Positions 48,001-59,347 of a stretch of DNA of 64,000 nucleotides are shown piece after piece (positions within the stretch are counted from its first letter, which is position 1; each line of letters starts with the position of its first letter). The stretch comes from Cryptomeria japonica (lineage: Eukaryota > Streptophyta > Pinopsida > Cupressales > Cupressaceae). The stretch lies in NCBI RefSeq assembly GCF_030272615.1, contig NC_081415.1, forward strand, positions 188,296,270 to 188,360,269, given 5' to 3'. The position numbers and the translations under genes are program-made. A model generated the notes under the pieces. That model ran no database searches, was not told the origin of the DNA, and was given only the letters and a program-made list of their open reading frames with translations.

Positions 48001-49185
48001 CAAGTTAGGAACATAGAGAACATTCTCAAATGTTCTATCATCCATGTCAACTGAACCTTTCCCTTCAACCTCTACTTGTGTATCATCACCTATGTAAATG
48101 TGAGGTACCTTAGATGGCTCTAATGTAGAAAACTGCTCCTTTGTAGAACCCATGTGATATGAGGCACCTGAGTCAAGTATCCATTGCTGTGAAGAACCTG
48201 TTTTAGCCACAAATGCTTGCCCTTTTCCCTTAGACTGTGAGGAAGAAGGAGAAGATGAATCCTTCTTTGTGTAGGTGGATGGCAAGTTGATGTTGTTTTT
48301 TTTGAGAAGATTGGTTAACTCATCAACTTGCTTTGCGTGGCATCGATGCTCATCATGACCATACTTTTTGCAATATGCACAAGTTGGTTTATCCTTCTTA
48401 GGTGGTGTCCCCTTCTTGGAAGAGGATTGAAGATTGCCTTGTGATGGAGAGGATGACTGTCCTTTTTCCTGTTGTGGTTGAGACTTAGATTGCTTCTTCT
48501 TCTTGTTGGAATTTTTGCCTTGACTTCCTTGATTTCCTTGATTTCCTTGATTTGCTACCAAAGCCTTGGACTTTGAAGACTTGAGAAACCCCATGTTCAA
48601 CAACTTGGATTGTTCCAATATCAACATTTCTGTGAAAGCTTCAAAAGAAGGCATAACATAAGAACTCCCTACTGTCAAACGATGAGTTTGGAAGCTAGAT
48701 ACAAATGCTGCATATTCTGGTGCAAGCTTGTCCAACAAGTTGAATATCAATTGAGCATCCTTTTTGTCTATTCCACAATCCTTTAGCTTTGCTCTTAGCT
48801 CATTTGCTTTGGTTACATAATCTTGGATTGTATCAAAATTCTTGGGATCTAAGTTGGTGAGCTCATTATCAATCTGATAGCCTCTGATTTCATCAACTTG
48901 TCCATGCAATTTCTGAAACATATCCCAAGCCTCTTTAATCGTTTTACACTTCTCAATGTGAAAAATGAGGTCATCTGATACATACTTGCGTAAGGTTCCA
49001 AGAGCCATGCAATTCTTAGTGAGCCATTCTAATTGAGCATTTGGATCAGCCTTAGGATTAGGTGGTGCTATTATTGTTCCATCTATGTAGTGTGTGAGAC
49101 CCTTTTCCATTAGTTTACTCCATACTTTAATTTTCCATGATGCATAATTATGTGGAGTTAATGGTGGAAACTTATTAGGACTCAT
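45060..49185 (-). pseudogene. Element D: near-intact gag-pol polyprotein
   Basis: One minus-strand frame runs from ATG at 49185 to about 45110. Gag: KFPPLTPHNYASWKIKVWSK and knuckle CAYCKKYGHDEHRC near 48370. Protease: WILDSGASYHMGS near 48170. Integrase: KLWHERFGHLNYHY, VHSDVAGPF, LRTDNGREY, NGVAERKN (all three acidic residues kept). RT: CKWIYRTKFAADG, MDVKSAFLHG, YVDDLIITG (46060-46069). RNase H: GYIDSDWAGD, STEAEYRG. The only damage is single-codon stops: TGA 47703-47701, TAG 47061-47059, TAG 47037-47035, TGA 46692-46690, TAG 45300-45298 and two more after it. All are one C-to-T (or G-to-A) step from CAG or CGA or similar, with no frameshift. Confidence 0.93.
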
Positions 49186-49189
49186 TGCA

Positions 49190-50859
49190 ACAAGAATGGA
49201 AAGAGCACAAAAAAGTCATAATCACACAAGACACTCCCCCAAATTCACGCAATCAAAGAACCCCCCCCCAAATGTGATGATTTTGGCACTTTATAAGTAG
49301 TGCGTATACAATGGGCCACTTGCAAAAAATGGCAAAGTGGACTTCTGATTTACAATTTTACAACTGCCTCAAGAAGGCCAAAAGAGACTCAAACTGTTAA
49401 TGCAAGAGATCTAACTAAGATCCAAGCAATTTACAAGTACCTAATAGGCCAAATAAGACCAATATCTGAAAGTACAATTTCCACTCAAAATCTCTAAAAT
49501 ATGATCATAGATTCTGAAAGTAGACGAAAAAATAAGCACTTTCAAAAAAAATGGCACCTGAAAAGGAGGTCGTATGAGCTCAAACGAGGCCTTTGAAGTT
49601 GCAGAATTGAGGATTGGACAGGTACAGCTGAGAGAATCCGAAAATTCTGAGAAACCTGTGCATCAAAATCAGAAAATAACCACACCACTGCGAAGATCAT
49701 GAAATTTTAGCTCATTTCAAAAAAAATTGCACCAAAAAAGGAGCAAAAATGAGCAAGATATGGCCTTCCAAAGTTGGACTGCAAAACTGAAAAGCCCAAT
49801 GGAGAGGGGTTTAAAAATTTTCAAAAAATGCCGATGTGGTGCTGACATCAGCAAAACACTGTGTTAAATTTGACGGCCGTATGACCATCACCAAAACTTC
49901 GCCTCCCTGGCTGACTGGGCGTCCGTATTGTACGGACAAACTGCGTGGCGTGCTGACTGTGTATTCCGTACTGTACGGAATGCTAACTGGGCATGCTGAT
50001 GTGGCGTACGGCTTCCTGCATGTCACTATATGGAAGAGCTGACTGTGTCTGTACGGATGGGTTTATCCGCGGGCCAGTGGCCGCCTGCCATGTGGCGGGC
50101 GCGGTCCTCCAGTGTTTGTCCGCGTGGCAGACGTGGTGGCACCTGCAGGTGGGTCGCGGAGGAGCGGCGGGAGCGAGGCGGCGGACAGGCAGTGCCGGAG
50201 GTCCTAGCGGGCGCCGGAGACGCGGGGGAGGCACTCGGCGGTGGTGCGGGGGAATAGGCGCTGCTGCCAGAGCCGGAGGGAGCCTGAGGGAGCGGCGCCG
50301 GGGGCCGCAGCCAGCGCGGTGCCGAGCAGAGGAATGGAGGACTTGGCTCGGGCGGCGACGACAACCGGCGGGAGGAACGAGGCAGGTACGTGCGCTGCGT
50401 GGACCTGCAAAAACCTACAGACAGGTACGGGTACGATGCGGCGAGGGTACAGGCGTCTTCAAGAACCTGCAACATGCGGGGGTACGGGGATCTGTGGACC
50501 CCCAAACAATTTTTTTGTTTTTTTTGTTTTTACCTTTTTTTCCGATTTCGGATTTTTTCGAAATTTTTTTTTGATTTTTCTAACTTTTGAAAAAGATTTT
50601 TCAGAAAAGAAAGAAATTTTTTTTTTTGAAAAAATATTAATAAATCCGAAAATTTCGTACTATGTAGCAAAATTGGGGAAAAGATTTTTTCCTCACCAAA
50701 ATAGGTCGACTTTATAGTCGAAATTTATGGAAATGGCCTCCCGGATTCAACGGTGATGTCCAAATCAGTGTATGATGCCTCCAAAAAATGAAGATCCCCA
50801 AATCCGAAAATAGAAGCCTTCCACGATGTCTCCAAAAACTGATCAACGAAGCCCCAATC
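49190..50859 (-). other. Element D: long untranslated leader with GC-rich island
   Basis: This 1.66-kb stretch lies between PBS and gag. Positions 50040-50480 are strikingly GC- and CpG-rich, and 50500-50720 is a poly-T-rich block on the plus strand. A minus-strand open frame at 50505-50026 encodes a Pro/Ser/Arg-rich peptide of low complexity and has no domain I recognise. Hairpins built on TACGG arms are at 49921-49981. Confidence 0.6.
49921..49981. repeat. Paired perfect inverted repeats in the D leader
   Basis: GTCCGTA-TTG-TACGGAC occupies 49921-49937. ATTCCGTAC-T-GTACGGAAT occupies 49963-49981. Each is preceded by GCTGACTGKG (49910, 49952). Related GTACGG motifs recur at about 50006 and 50051. 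Confidence 0.8.
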
Positions 50860-50871
50860 GCTCTGATACCA
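50860..50871 (-). other. Primer binding site, element D
   Basis: TGGTATCAGAGC on the minus strand follows the LTR terminus CCAACA without a spacer. Confidence 0.9.
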
Positions 50872-51351
50872 TGTTGGATTTTGCCAAGATCAAGGGCACA
50901 ATGAAAAGCATAAAAGAGACAATAGAATGACAAGAACAAACTGTATTCTCATCAATATAAAAATGATCAACTGGATTAACCAATACAACGAATAGAGGCC
51001 TGCTTATATAGGCAAGGCCATATGGATGTATGAGCACACAAATATGACAAGTGGCTCAATGAGAAACAAGGGTAGGTAGGAAATAGGTGTGGGTAGGTAG
51101 GAGAAATAATATAATATTCCACATGAGGTGGATCACCCACCGAAGGTGGAATTATCACTCCACAATAAGTGGATATGATAGTGTAATAACAAGATCAACA
51201 CCATAAGAGGTGGAATTTCTCCTACACACACTGTCCCAATGAGGCACAAACACCCAAGTGTCTCATATCCAAACTACTATGAAATGCATTATCCTAAGTA
51301 AACTTAAGTAAGTGTAATAATATCCATGATGAATAATTATTTACACCAACA
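50872..51351 (-). mobile_element. Element D: 5' LTR (minus strand), 480 bp
   Basis: Same length and termini as the other D LTR. Minus-strand TATATAAG lies at 51003-51010. TSD GTTAG follows at 51352-51356. Confidence 0.95.
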
Positions 51352-53711
51352 GTTAGTAGTTCTACCACTAAGAGAATATATCGGTGAGATAAGAAAGGAA
51401 ATCAAAATGCAATCACACAAAGGAACATCACATAACACTGACATATACAAGGAAAACCCAATATGGGAAAAATGTCGATGAGAAATGCTACTGGAGTCTA
51501 CTACTCCAATCCAGTCTCACAATAAATACTGAATACAAAGTTTAGGGCATCAACCCAAGGAGCACCAACCCCTACACCGAGCACCAACTCAGTGATCACA
51601 ATGATTACAAAGAATACAAAAGTTATTACCTGGTTACAAATGAATTATGTAACCTCACAAAATGTCTCTTCACTAGTCCACCTCTGCTCTGCTCTCTGCC
51701 AGTTCTCTACACACCTTCTCTCACTCTTTACTCTACACTGCCTCTACCTTATCTTCTCCCTTCCCACTCTCTTTCTCTATTCTCCTTTTCTCACTGTAGT
51801 TCTCTTACCGATTAGACAAACGGTCAGATACTGCACCTGATTACCAATTATCCTGCTTACTAGTACAACCTTCTTTATCTGTACCTTGGCTTATATCCAC
51901 TAGTATCCACTCTCTTCTTCTTCACACATTGTTGTTGTCTTGCTGGATCTATCACTACCAGTTCACTTGACTGATGCACTCTTGTAGCTTACCAATTACT
52001 AGTTTCTCCCTTCAACACTCTTAGATGCTTCAAGGTTTAGCACTTATACACTTAGACTATTTTCTACACTCATCACTTGCATCTTGCATCTAACATCTAG
52101 GATATGACCTCCTTCATCATGCTTCACAACAAAATTCACTTAGATCTTAAACCTACATATTAAAATTTGGGCTTTCCTGCCAAAATGAAAACTCAAACTC
52201 AAACTTCACGCCCTAGGATTTTATTCACTGACTCAATCCCTATTAGATCTGATCAGATCCCTTCTTCAAGATTGATAACCTACAACAAATCACCCATCAA
52301 CGCCAATCACATGCTTCCAATACAATTTTTCTATATTTAGCAAACATGACTAACTGATCATCAACCTTCTTCTATCAATCACATTAAATGATCTCACGGT
52401 TACCTTTTCCAAGTCAACAAGCTAATCAGATCTCCTTCTTCGATAATCTAACCAAGGGGCATCCTTCGATCTTCCTTGAGCCGCACACCTCTGCAACCAA
52501 CCCATAATTTACGTAGTCAACATTTAATGTCAACCAACTCACTAGCTATCTTACCGACTCACAGTTCATACATCACTGTAAATTTGACACCTAGAGTCCA
52601 TGTGTCAACTTTGTCGGCATCCACATCTACTTACCATCTAGGTTTAGGCTTATTCGTTGACAAACCACTCAACTGGTGTACACCCTATACTACGGGTCCA
52701 TCTTGCCTATTGATTATTTAACCCTACCGATCAACCTTCATGCCTATACTTTACTATTTTTTTGGTGGATTGGATCAATTGGTCACCAACCAATCAATCC
52801 ACTACATGTATCCAAAGTGGGTCACCATGCATATCTTCATCATGTGAGAGCCTTTCACCTTTGCCTCTTTGGTCACTTACCGATTGACACAACACATCAT
52901 CTATCTTCAATGCAAATTTTCCTATATACTGGTAGACATGTTTCCTTGTGGACAACACTCTTGTATGCACACCGATGATACCCTTGATAACTACATGCCA
53001 TCATCCTTCAACCATATCCATAGGTGACAATTTCAATCTTCATCTGAATCCCAGTAACTCTATGTTTGCAACTACCAAACCACTTGGATCCTTCTTTATC
53101 TGGCCTGTTCTCCTCACAACCAGTTTTCCCAAGTGGAAAAATCATCACAACTGATTCTTCCCCTTCTTTCCAAGTAGATCATCATTCTCTCACTTGTTGG
53201 ACTAATGCACATCTCTGGTTTCACATACAGGAGGCTTTTGATGTTTCACTTTGGTCATCTGGTATGTGTCTTGAATCACCTGCCTTTAACTTCTCTGACT
53301 GTCTTATCTCAGAGGATTATGGTGCATTCCATGCATGTTAAGAGATAAGCTCAGTATGACCATTTATCGATGGGGTAGATCCTTTTCACCTATTTGCCAA
53401 TAGCTGGTGGAAATCGATGATCATTACTTGGGCTCAATTTTCTTCTATAATTGCACTAATGTGACTTCCCTGTTTGAGTAGACACATCTTTAACTTGACA
53501 TATATCCCAATAGATTTTCACATAAGTCATCCTTACTTACTCAGGTAAGGCACCTTTCTATCAGTCTCTTCTTCATTTGGTGTCAGCATCTATGACCAGT
53601 GGGAGTCCTGCTATGTGTCATTAAACAAACTTCATGCTGACAGCCTGTCCTTCTTCATTAGGTCTACTTTGCTTGCATACCGGTCACAAGCCTATTGGGT
53701 GGAAACCACAC
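51352..53711 (-). mobile_element. Element C: 5' LTR, middle piece
   Basis: It resumes TTCTACCACTAAGAGAATAT, matching 38051 onward, and follows the intact copy to about 40500. There it is interrupted by solo LTR E2 (TSD CACAC). Confidence 0.88.
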
Positions 53712-54923
53712 TAGTGCAGGAGCACCTAACCCAAACATACACTAGGAGGTTAAATATCATTTCATGAATAATTTCACTCACATTTGAGTTTATATGGTCA
53801 TTTTAATTTATTTTGAGTCATTATGAGGTCTTATGTAAGGCTAAAAGAGCCAATTGTAATGAGTTGTCCAAGTTGTCCTAATAAGGTCTTGATTGGGTTT
53901 ATGAGGTCAAATTTGTATAAATGAGTAATGAAAGGGTAAAAAGTTTGTAAAACATCATTTGAATTCCATTTTTATATATTTGGAAAGTTCATGTGAAGTC
54001 TTACAAGTTTGGAGTTCATATTCATCAAAGTTGTCATTTGTGGCATTAAATGTTGTCAAGCACAAAAAAAACTCATGTTTTGCAAAGTTGTAAAAGGGTT
54101 TTTGATTGGTATAAAGGTGGTTGAGTTATTTGTAACTTCCATATGGATGTGTGGAGGTTATAAAATCCATCATTTGGTCGAATCCCATGGGGGTTTGTAT
54201 GATTGGAGGAAGGAAATGAATATCATTTGAAGTTTTTACACATTCCACATTGTTTTCTAGGTATTGCAGTCTGATCATTCATGTTTTTATTTATGAAAAA
54301 GCAATTTTATCCATTGAAAATATATTGGATATGATAATGGCATGAGTTAACTTTGTTTTCCCTTTGCTTTCATTTAATTTCAATCACTTTGTAGCAAGTT
54401 ATGCACATTTTGGTGAAAACTATCAAAACCCTCAATGAGAGTTACCAGTTTTACAAAAAATGATATAAGCTTGGATTGAACCATTGGATCTTTCTATAAA
54501 TTTTATGGAAGGTCTTTGTTGAGGTTATATAAAGGTCCACTAGATTGGCTAAATCTTTCCATTTTCAAAAGATGTCAATGACTGTTCATCTGCATTTTAT
54601 TGTGAAAATCAGACAAATTAAGATTTGGGACAGTGATAGTTTGGTTTGTTCACCTTGTTGTAAGTGGACCTCTCTATGTTTATGAATATTTGAAGGCACT
54701 ATTATTTGTTTGTTTTTATGTAGATAAACCCCTCTTGATGTGTTTTGGAAATTATTGGAAGAGATCAACAAAAGACCTTTATGTTGACTGTCACAATTAG
54801 GACAGTATTTCGGTCATAAAAAATGGAAGATTGTTTGTCTTATTTTGCATTTTGGACTCACAAGAACTTAAAGGATTGGTGAAAGTTTTATATGGATTTT
54901 TTGTTTCATGATGGTCTACATCA
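53712..54923 (+). mobile_element. Solo LTR E2 inside the C 5' LTR
   Basis: It begins TAGTGCAGGAGCACCT and ends CTACATCA. TSDs CACAC lie at 53707-53711 and 54924-54928. The C LTR copy at 40500-40515 shows the empty site (ACCATACACTGCC). A TATA motif (TATATAAAG) is at 54526-54534 on the plus strand. No ORF, PBS or PPT is visible. If the first bases were originally TG, they changed by one G-to-A step. Confidence 0.75.
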
Positions 54924-55165
54924 CACACACTGCCAACACATCACTCACTGGTTGGCATTGCTATAATGCCAACTATATCCAATGCCTATTCATCAGTCAA
55001 CATCCCAACTTATGTCTCCAACACTAACTTGTGTACCAGTGATTGCAATGACCACAATGTCAGCTAACATCAATGACAATATATCAACTATCTCCCATAC
55101 TGGTTTCCCTGCTATACCAGTAACATTTGATACTAGTTGATATCAATGATAACACAATGGCAATA
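54924..55165 (-). mobile_element. Element C: 5' LTR, distal piece
   Basis: It matches 40510-40744 and ends GGCAATA, followed by TSD TTAAC (55166-55170). This fixes the right boundary of C. Confidence 0.88.
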
Positions 55166-55907
55166 TTAACATCCTAGTATGTACGACATGACCCCTTAGG
55201 ACATTATGAAATCCTCGGGGGTCATGTGGTGTCTTAACACATGTATGGCCCTTTAGGACCCCATATGGCCCCTTAGGACCCCATTTTTCTACATACAACA
55301 CCATATCACCCCCGAGGATGCCATTTGACCACTTTTAAAATCCTAGTACGTGATATGACCCCTTAGGACACCATATGACCCCTTTGGGCCAAATGATGTC
55401 CTAATGGGTCATATGATGTCCTAAGAGGTCATATGGTGTTCTAACACATGTGTGGCCCCTTAGGACACCATATGACCCCTAACAACACCATATGACCCTT
55501 AGAACCATATGATGTCCTAATGGGTCATATTGTGTCCTAAGGGGTCATATTGTGTCCTAAGGGGTCATATGGTGTTCTAACACATGTGTGGCCCCTTAGG
55601 ACCCCAAATGACCCCTAACGATACCATATGACCCCTTAGGACACTATATGACCTCTAACGACACCATATGACCCCTTAGGACACTATATGACCCTCACAA
55701 CACCATATGACACCATAGGACCCCATATGACACCATAGGACCCCATATGACCCCTCAGGACACCATATGACTCCTAGAAACACCACATGGCCCCTTAGGA
55801 CACCATATGATTCATTTTAACATCCTTGTTCATGGCATGCCCCCTTAGGACACCATATGATCCATTTTAACATCCTTGTACATGGCATGACCCCTTAGGA
55901 CACCATA
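55166..55907. repeat. CATATGACCCCTT satellite, right part
   Basis: Dense imperfect 20-bp units (AGGACACCATATGACCCCTT and its reverse complement) are grouped into head-to-head blocks. Turning points lie at about 55232, 55445 and 55581 and share TTCTAACACATGTGTGGCCCC or a close variant. Joining the left part at 37962 to 55171 restores a continuous repeat (TTTTTTAACATCCTAG; compare CATTTTAACATCCTTG near 55812). The array ends at 55907 where a copia fragment begins. Confidence 0.88.
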
Positions 55908-56979
55908 TAATCTTCGATGGAGATGATGAAATGAGTCATGCATTTGTAGATGAAATGAAAAAAGAGTTTGAGATGTCTCTGATTGGAGATAAAAAATTTC
56001 ATTGGTCTATAGATTCAGCAGATGAAAGAGGGTATCTTCATTACCCAGTCCAAGTATATCAAAGAGGTATTGAAGATTTTTGGCATGGAGGAGAGTAAAC
56101 CGGCTGGAACACCGATAGTGATCAGCTACAAACTAACAAAGGAGTATGATACAGTGTTAGTGAATGAGAAGGAATACCGGTCAATGATTGGTAAGTTACA
56201 CTATGTGGTGCACAATAGACTGAATATTTCTCATACAGTAGGCATAATGGCTCATTTTCAGAAGAATCCAAGAGAATCTCACTTGGTAGAGGTAAATAGG
56301 ATTATTAGATACCTAAAAGGGATAGTTGATTATAGACATGGTATCCATACAATGGTGACTTTGATCTCAAAGTGTTTACCGATGCAGATTGGGTAGGTAA
56401 TGTGGATGATCGGAAGAGCACAACTAGTGGAGCATTCTTCCTTGGTGGAAGACTAGTCTCATGGATGAGCAAGAAGGAGAGTTGTATTTCCCAGTCTACA
56501 AATGAAGTGGAGTATGTGGGAGAATTCATGAACTCCACTCAGGCAATCTAGATGAAGCATGTACTAAATGGCTTCAAAGTGACTGTATCTGAACTGGTGA
56601 GTATTTTCTATGATAATACTAGTGCAATCAATATTTCCAAAAATCCAGTATTGCATTCTAGGACCAATCATATTGAGCTCCACATTAGTCAAGTACTACA
56701 ATGTCAAATCTTATATGATTGATGTGTTGAAGGATGCTACTCCATAGGGGGAGCAACATAGTGGAACTTGGAAGCTTATGCCTCCACTTTGGCATTGTTG
56801 TCAAAGGGGGAGAAGATATATTATTTGGGGAGAAGATATATGATGGATATTGAGCAAAGTCCACATTGTCCAGTCCAGGTGGTGGTGGTGATCTTTTAAG
56901 TTGAACAATATATGTCAACTGGTATATATTACTATGCAATGATTCATTGAGTATTGCCATCAATGCCAAAGGGGGAGAT
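55908..56979 (+). pseudogene. Fragment G: 3' end of a copia pol plus 3' UTR
   Basis: The sequence enters abruptly from satellite at ATAATCTTCG, just after where VDD would be. It runs through ITQSKYIKEVLKIFGME, LVNEKEYRSMIGKLHYVVHN and the RNase H segment FTDADWVGNVDD. It is very close to element F at 63415-64000. It keeps CAG at 56259-56261 where F and both B copies have TAG. After HIEL (near 56676) about 180 bp are deleted, with a shared GCTC at the junction. The 3' UTR and PPT (AAAGGGGGAGAT, 56968-56979) follow. Confidence 0.85.
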
Positions 56980-58454
56980 TGTTGGCATATGGTGATGATG
57001 TTGGCATATGATGAAGCGGTGATAATGTATGTTGTCATTGATGTGAATAGGTGAACCGGTATAAGTGCTCAAGCATGTGAATCGATATGAACCGGTGTGA
57101 AGACTGGAAGTGGTTATAGTAAATCAGGATGGAGTGGACTGGTGTTGGGGTTCACAGTGTGACAACCAGTTTGTAGTCTCAGTTCAGCTCTAGGGTTACC
57201 GGTTTGACGATTTGGCTTGTGCAGTGCAATCGATGATGTTTTGTGATGAGTTAGTTAAGAGATAAGGATGAGGATTGAGATGCCATGTCATCTATGTGCA
57301 TGTGAAGGATTTCTTTGAGGATCTTACATGTGAAGATCAAATGCATTGAATGTCTACCTCGGGAATGTGCATTTTTGTTAGTAGTATGTGAAAAGTGCAT
57401 GATGGGTTACTGATTTCTAGATGCGGTGAAGATTGGATGATGCAAAATGAATTGAGATATGTCTTAGATCATTTCATTCTATGTAATGCATTTGATGGTC
57501 AGGATTGGACCGCTTGTAATTGTAAACCTAAATGTTTAGGGTTTAGGGTTTATGTTACCAACCTAATTGTTGTCTATAAGGTCGATGATTTGTGTTATTG
57601 TAGTGGCTGGAAAAAGTTATGTTTATGTCCATGTGTTGGAGATTTGATACTTTCCAAACAAGAGTGAGGAATCTGTAGAGTGTGATTGCAGAAGAGAGGA
57701 ACTAAAAAGGATCTACCTTAGCAAGTAGTGTTGTTATCAGATTAGATTTTTACCTATTGTCTTCTAACCATTTCAACGAAAGGAAAATCCCTTGACCGTG
57801 TAGCTTTAACAGGATTTGATGTAAATCCTATAACCAGGTGACTCAAGTTCATTGAGTTCTTTAAATCCTCTAGTGAGATAACCTTTAAAAAGGTTTCAAC
57901 CTTTAACAGGGTATATAGCCATCCCTTAACCAAGTGGTCCTTAACCGGATCGGTTCCTAACAGAACCTTATTGTAAAGTCTTTAACTGGGCTAGGCTCCT
58001 AATAGAGCGGACTTCAAAAGAGTTCACAAACAAGCTTGTGGGTATTCATCCCCACTATGGTTTTTCCCATTTGGGTTTCCATGTAAAAAAAATGTGTGTT
58101 AATGGTTGTGAGTTTTTCATGTGACGATTGAGTGGTTTTTTATTAAGTTAGGTATGCATGCATTGTCAAAATGGTTATGGTATTATTGATACAACTCATT
58201 CATGATTAAACTGGCGAAGTAGCTATCAATATTTGAGATCTGTTGAATTCTATTTGAAGTACTTTTGTTTAACCAGTTTAGTTGTCTATAGTATTTTTGT
58301 TTAACCAATATTGCTATGGTTAAGTACAGTGGTGAAGACAACCAGTTATCTGTGTTCTGAGTTGTCAAGTGTTGAAGCAAGTTTTTGTTTGTACTGATTC
58401 ACTCCCCCCCTCTCAATACTGGTTAGGATATTGGTAGTTCATCATTATTCATCA
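56980..58454 (+). mobile_element. LTR shared by fragment G (3') and element F (5')
   Basis: This 1,475-bp LTR runs from TGTTGGCATATGG to ATTCATCA. It has a PPT and G internal sequence on its left and a PBS and F gag on its right, so one LTR serves two internal regions, as in B. TTTAGGG motif at 57535-57552, TATAAGG at 57575-57581. Confidence 0.9.
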
Positions 58455-58456
58455 AT

Positions 58457-58468
58457 CGGTATCAGAGC
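58457..58468 (+). other. Primer binding site, element F (one mismatch)
   Basis: It reads CGGTATCAGAGC, with the first T of the usual TGGTATCAGAGC changed to C. Confidence 0.85.
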
Positions 58469-58524
58469 ACATCTAGGTCCTTGGTGATATAAGCTTAACT
58501 ACTTGAGGCAATAGATCCTAGTTT

Positions 58525-59347
58525 AATGATAAAGAGGGAAGGTCCTAAGTTCAATAGGGATAACTTCAAAATATGGAAGGACAAAATGAAGATATATATC
58601 AAGAGTTTGAGTTCTCAACACTAGAGGTATGTTGAGAATGCCTATGTAATTCCTTCTGGCACTCTAACCGATGATCAGAAAAGAGAGATACAAGAAAATG
58701 GGCAAGTCATGGAAACCCTTATTAGCATCTTGTTCGATGTTGAGTTCATTGATGTACAAGATAAGGACAATCCAAAAGATGTATGGGACACACTGGAATA
58801 CATTTATGGTAGTGATGAACATGTCAAGCAGGCTAAGGAAGAAAGCCTTAGAGAAAAATTTGAAGATTTGAGGATGGTTGAAGGTGAGACCATTCAACAG
58901 TATGGCATAAGAATCAAGACAGTGGTTGGAGAAATCAAGAGCACTGGTGGAACAATTGATGATGCCACCATTGTCAATAAAGTTATGAGATCATTGTTAC
59001 TGATCTATGCAATCAGGTTTGTCGCTATTAAGGAGGTAAGGTCTATTGACAAAACAAAGGTATCTTTAGACTCTATTATTGCAAAGTTGATTGCATATGA
59101 ATTGAATGGCTATGATGGTAATGTTTAGAATACCGAGTTATCTTTTAGAGCATCTGCTTCCTCTGCACCGACCAGGAGAGGAAAAGAGGTCAGTACTAGT
59201 TATGAATCTAGGCCAAGTAGATATATGGATGATGAGGAGATTCTGATGGAGTTTGAAGCTCTTCTTGGCAAGAGACTTCCAAAAGGCATCAAAAAATACA
59301 TAGGTAAGCTTCCTTTTAAGTGTTTTTCCTACAATAAGATAGGACAT
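58525..59347 (+). pseudogene. Element F: gag, 5' part
   Basis: The frame starts MIKREGPKFNRDNFKIWKDK. It keeps CAA (ENGQVMET) where both B copies have TAA, and the bases lost in B near the frameshift (KFEDLRMVEGE). TAG occurs near 58624 and near 59128. The sequence is cut inside the zinc knuckle (CFSYNKIGH) by E1 and resumes in the same frame at 61496. Confidence 0.88.

Noticed and set aside
49993-50574. 193-codon plus-strand ORF in the D leader
   Set aside because: It is antisense to D, falls in a GC-rich block where stops are rare in several frames, and has no domain.
53712-54923. CACTA-type DNA transposon (CACTAGTG at the left edge)
   Set aside because: The right end has no inverted CACTA terminus, and the flanks are a 5-bp duplication rather than the usual 3 bp.
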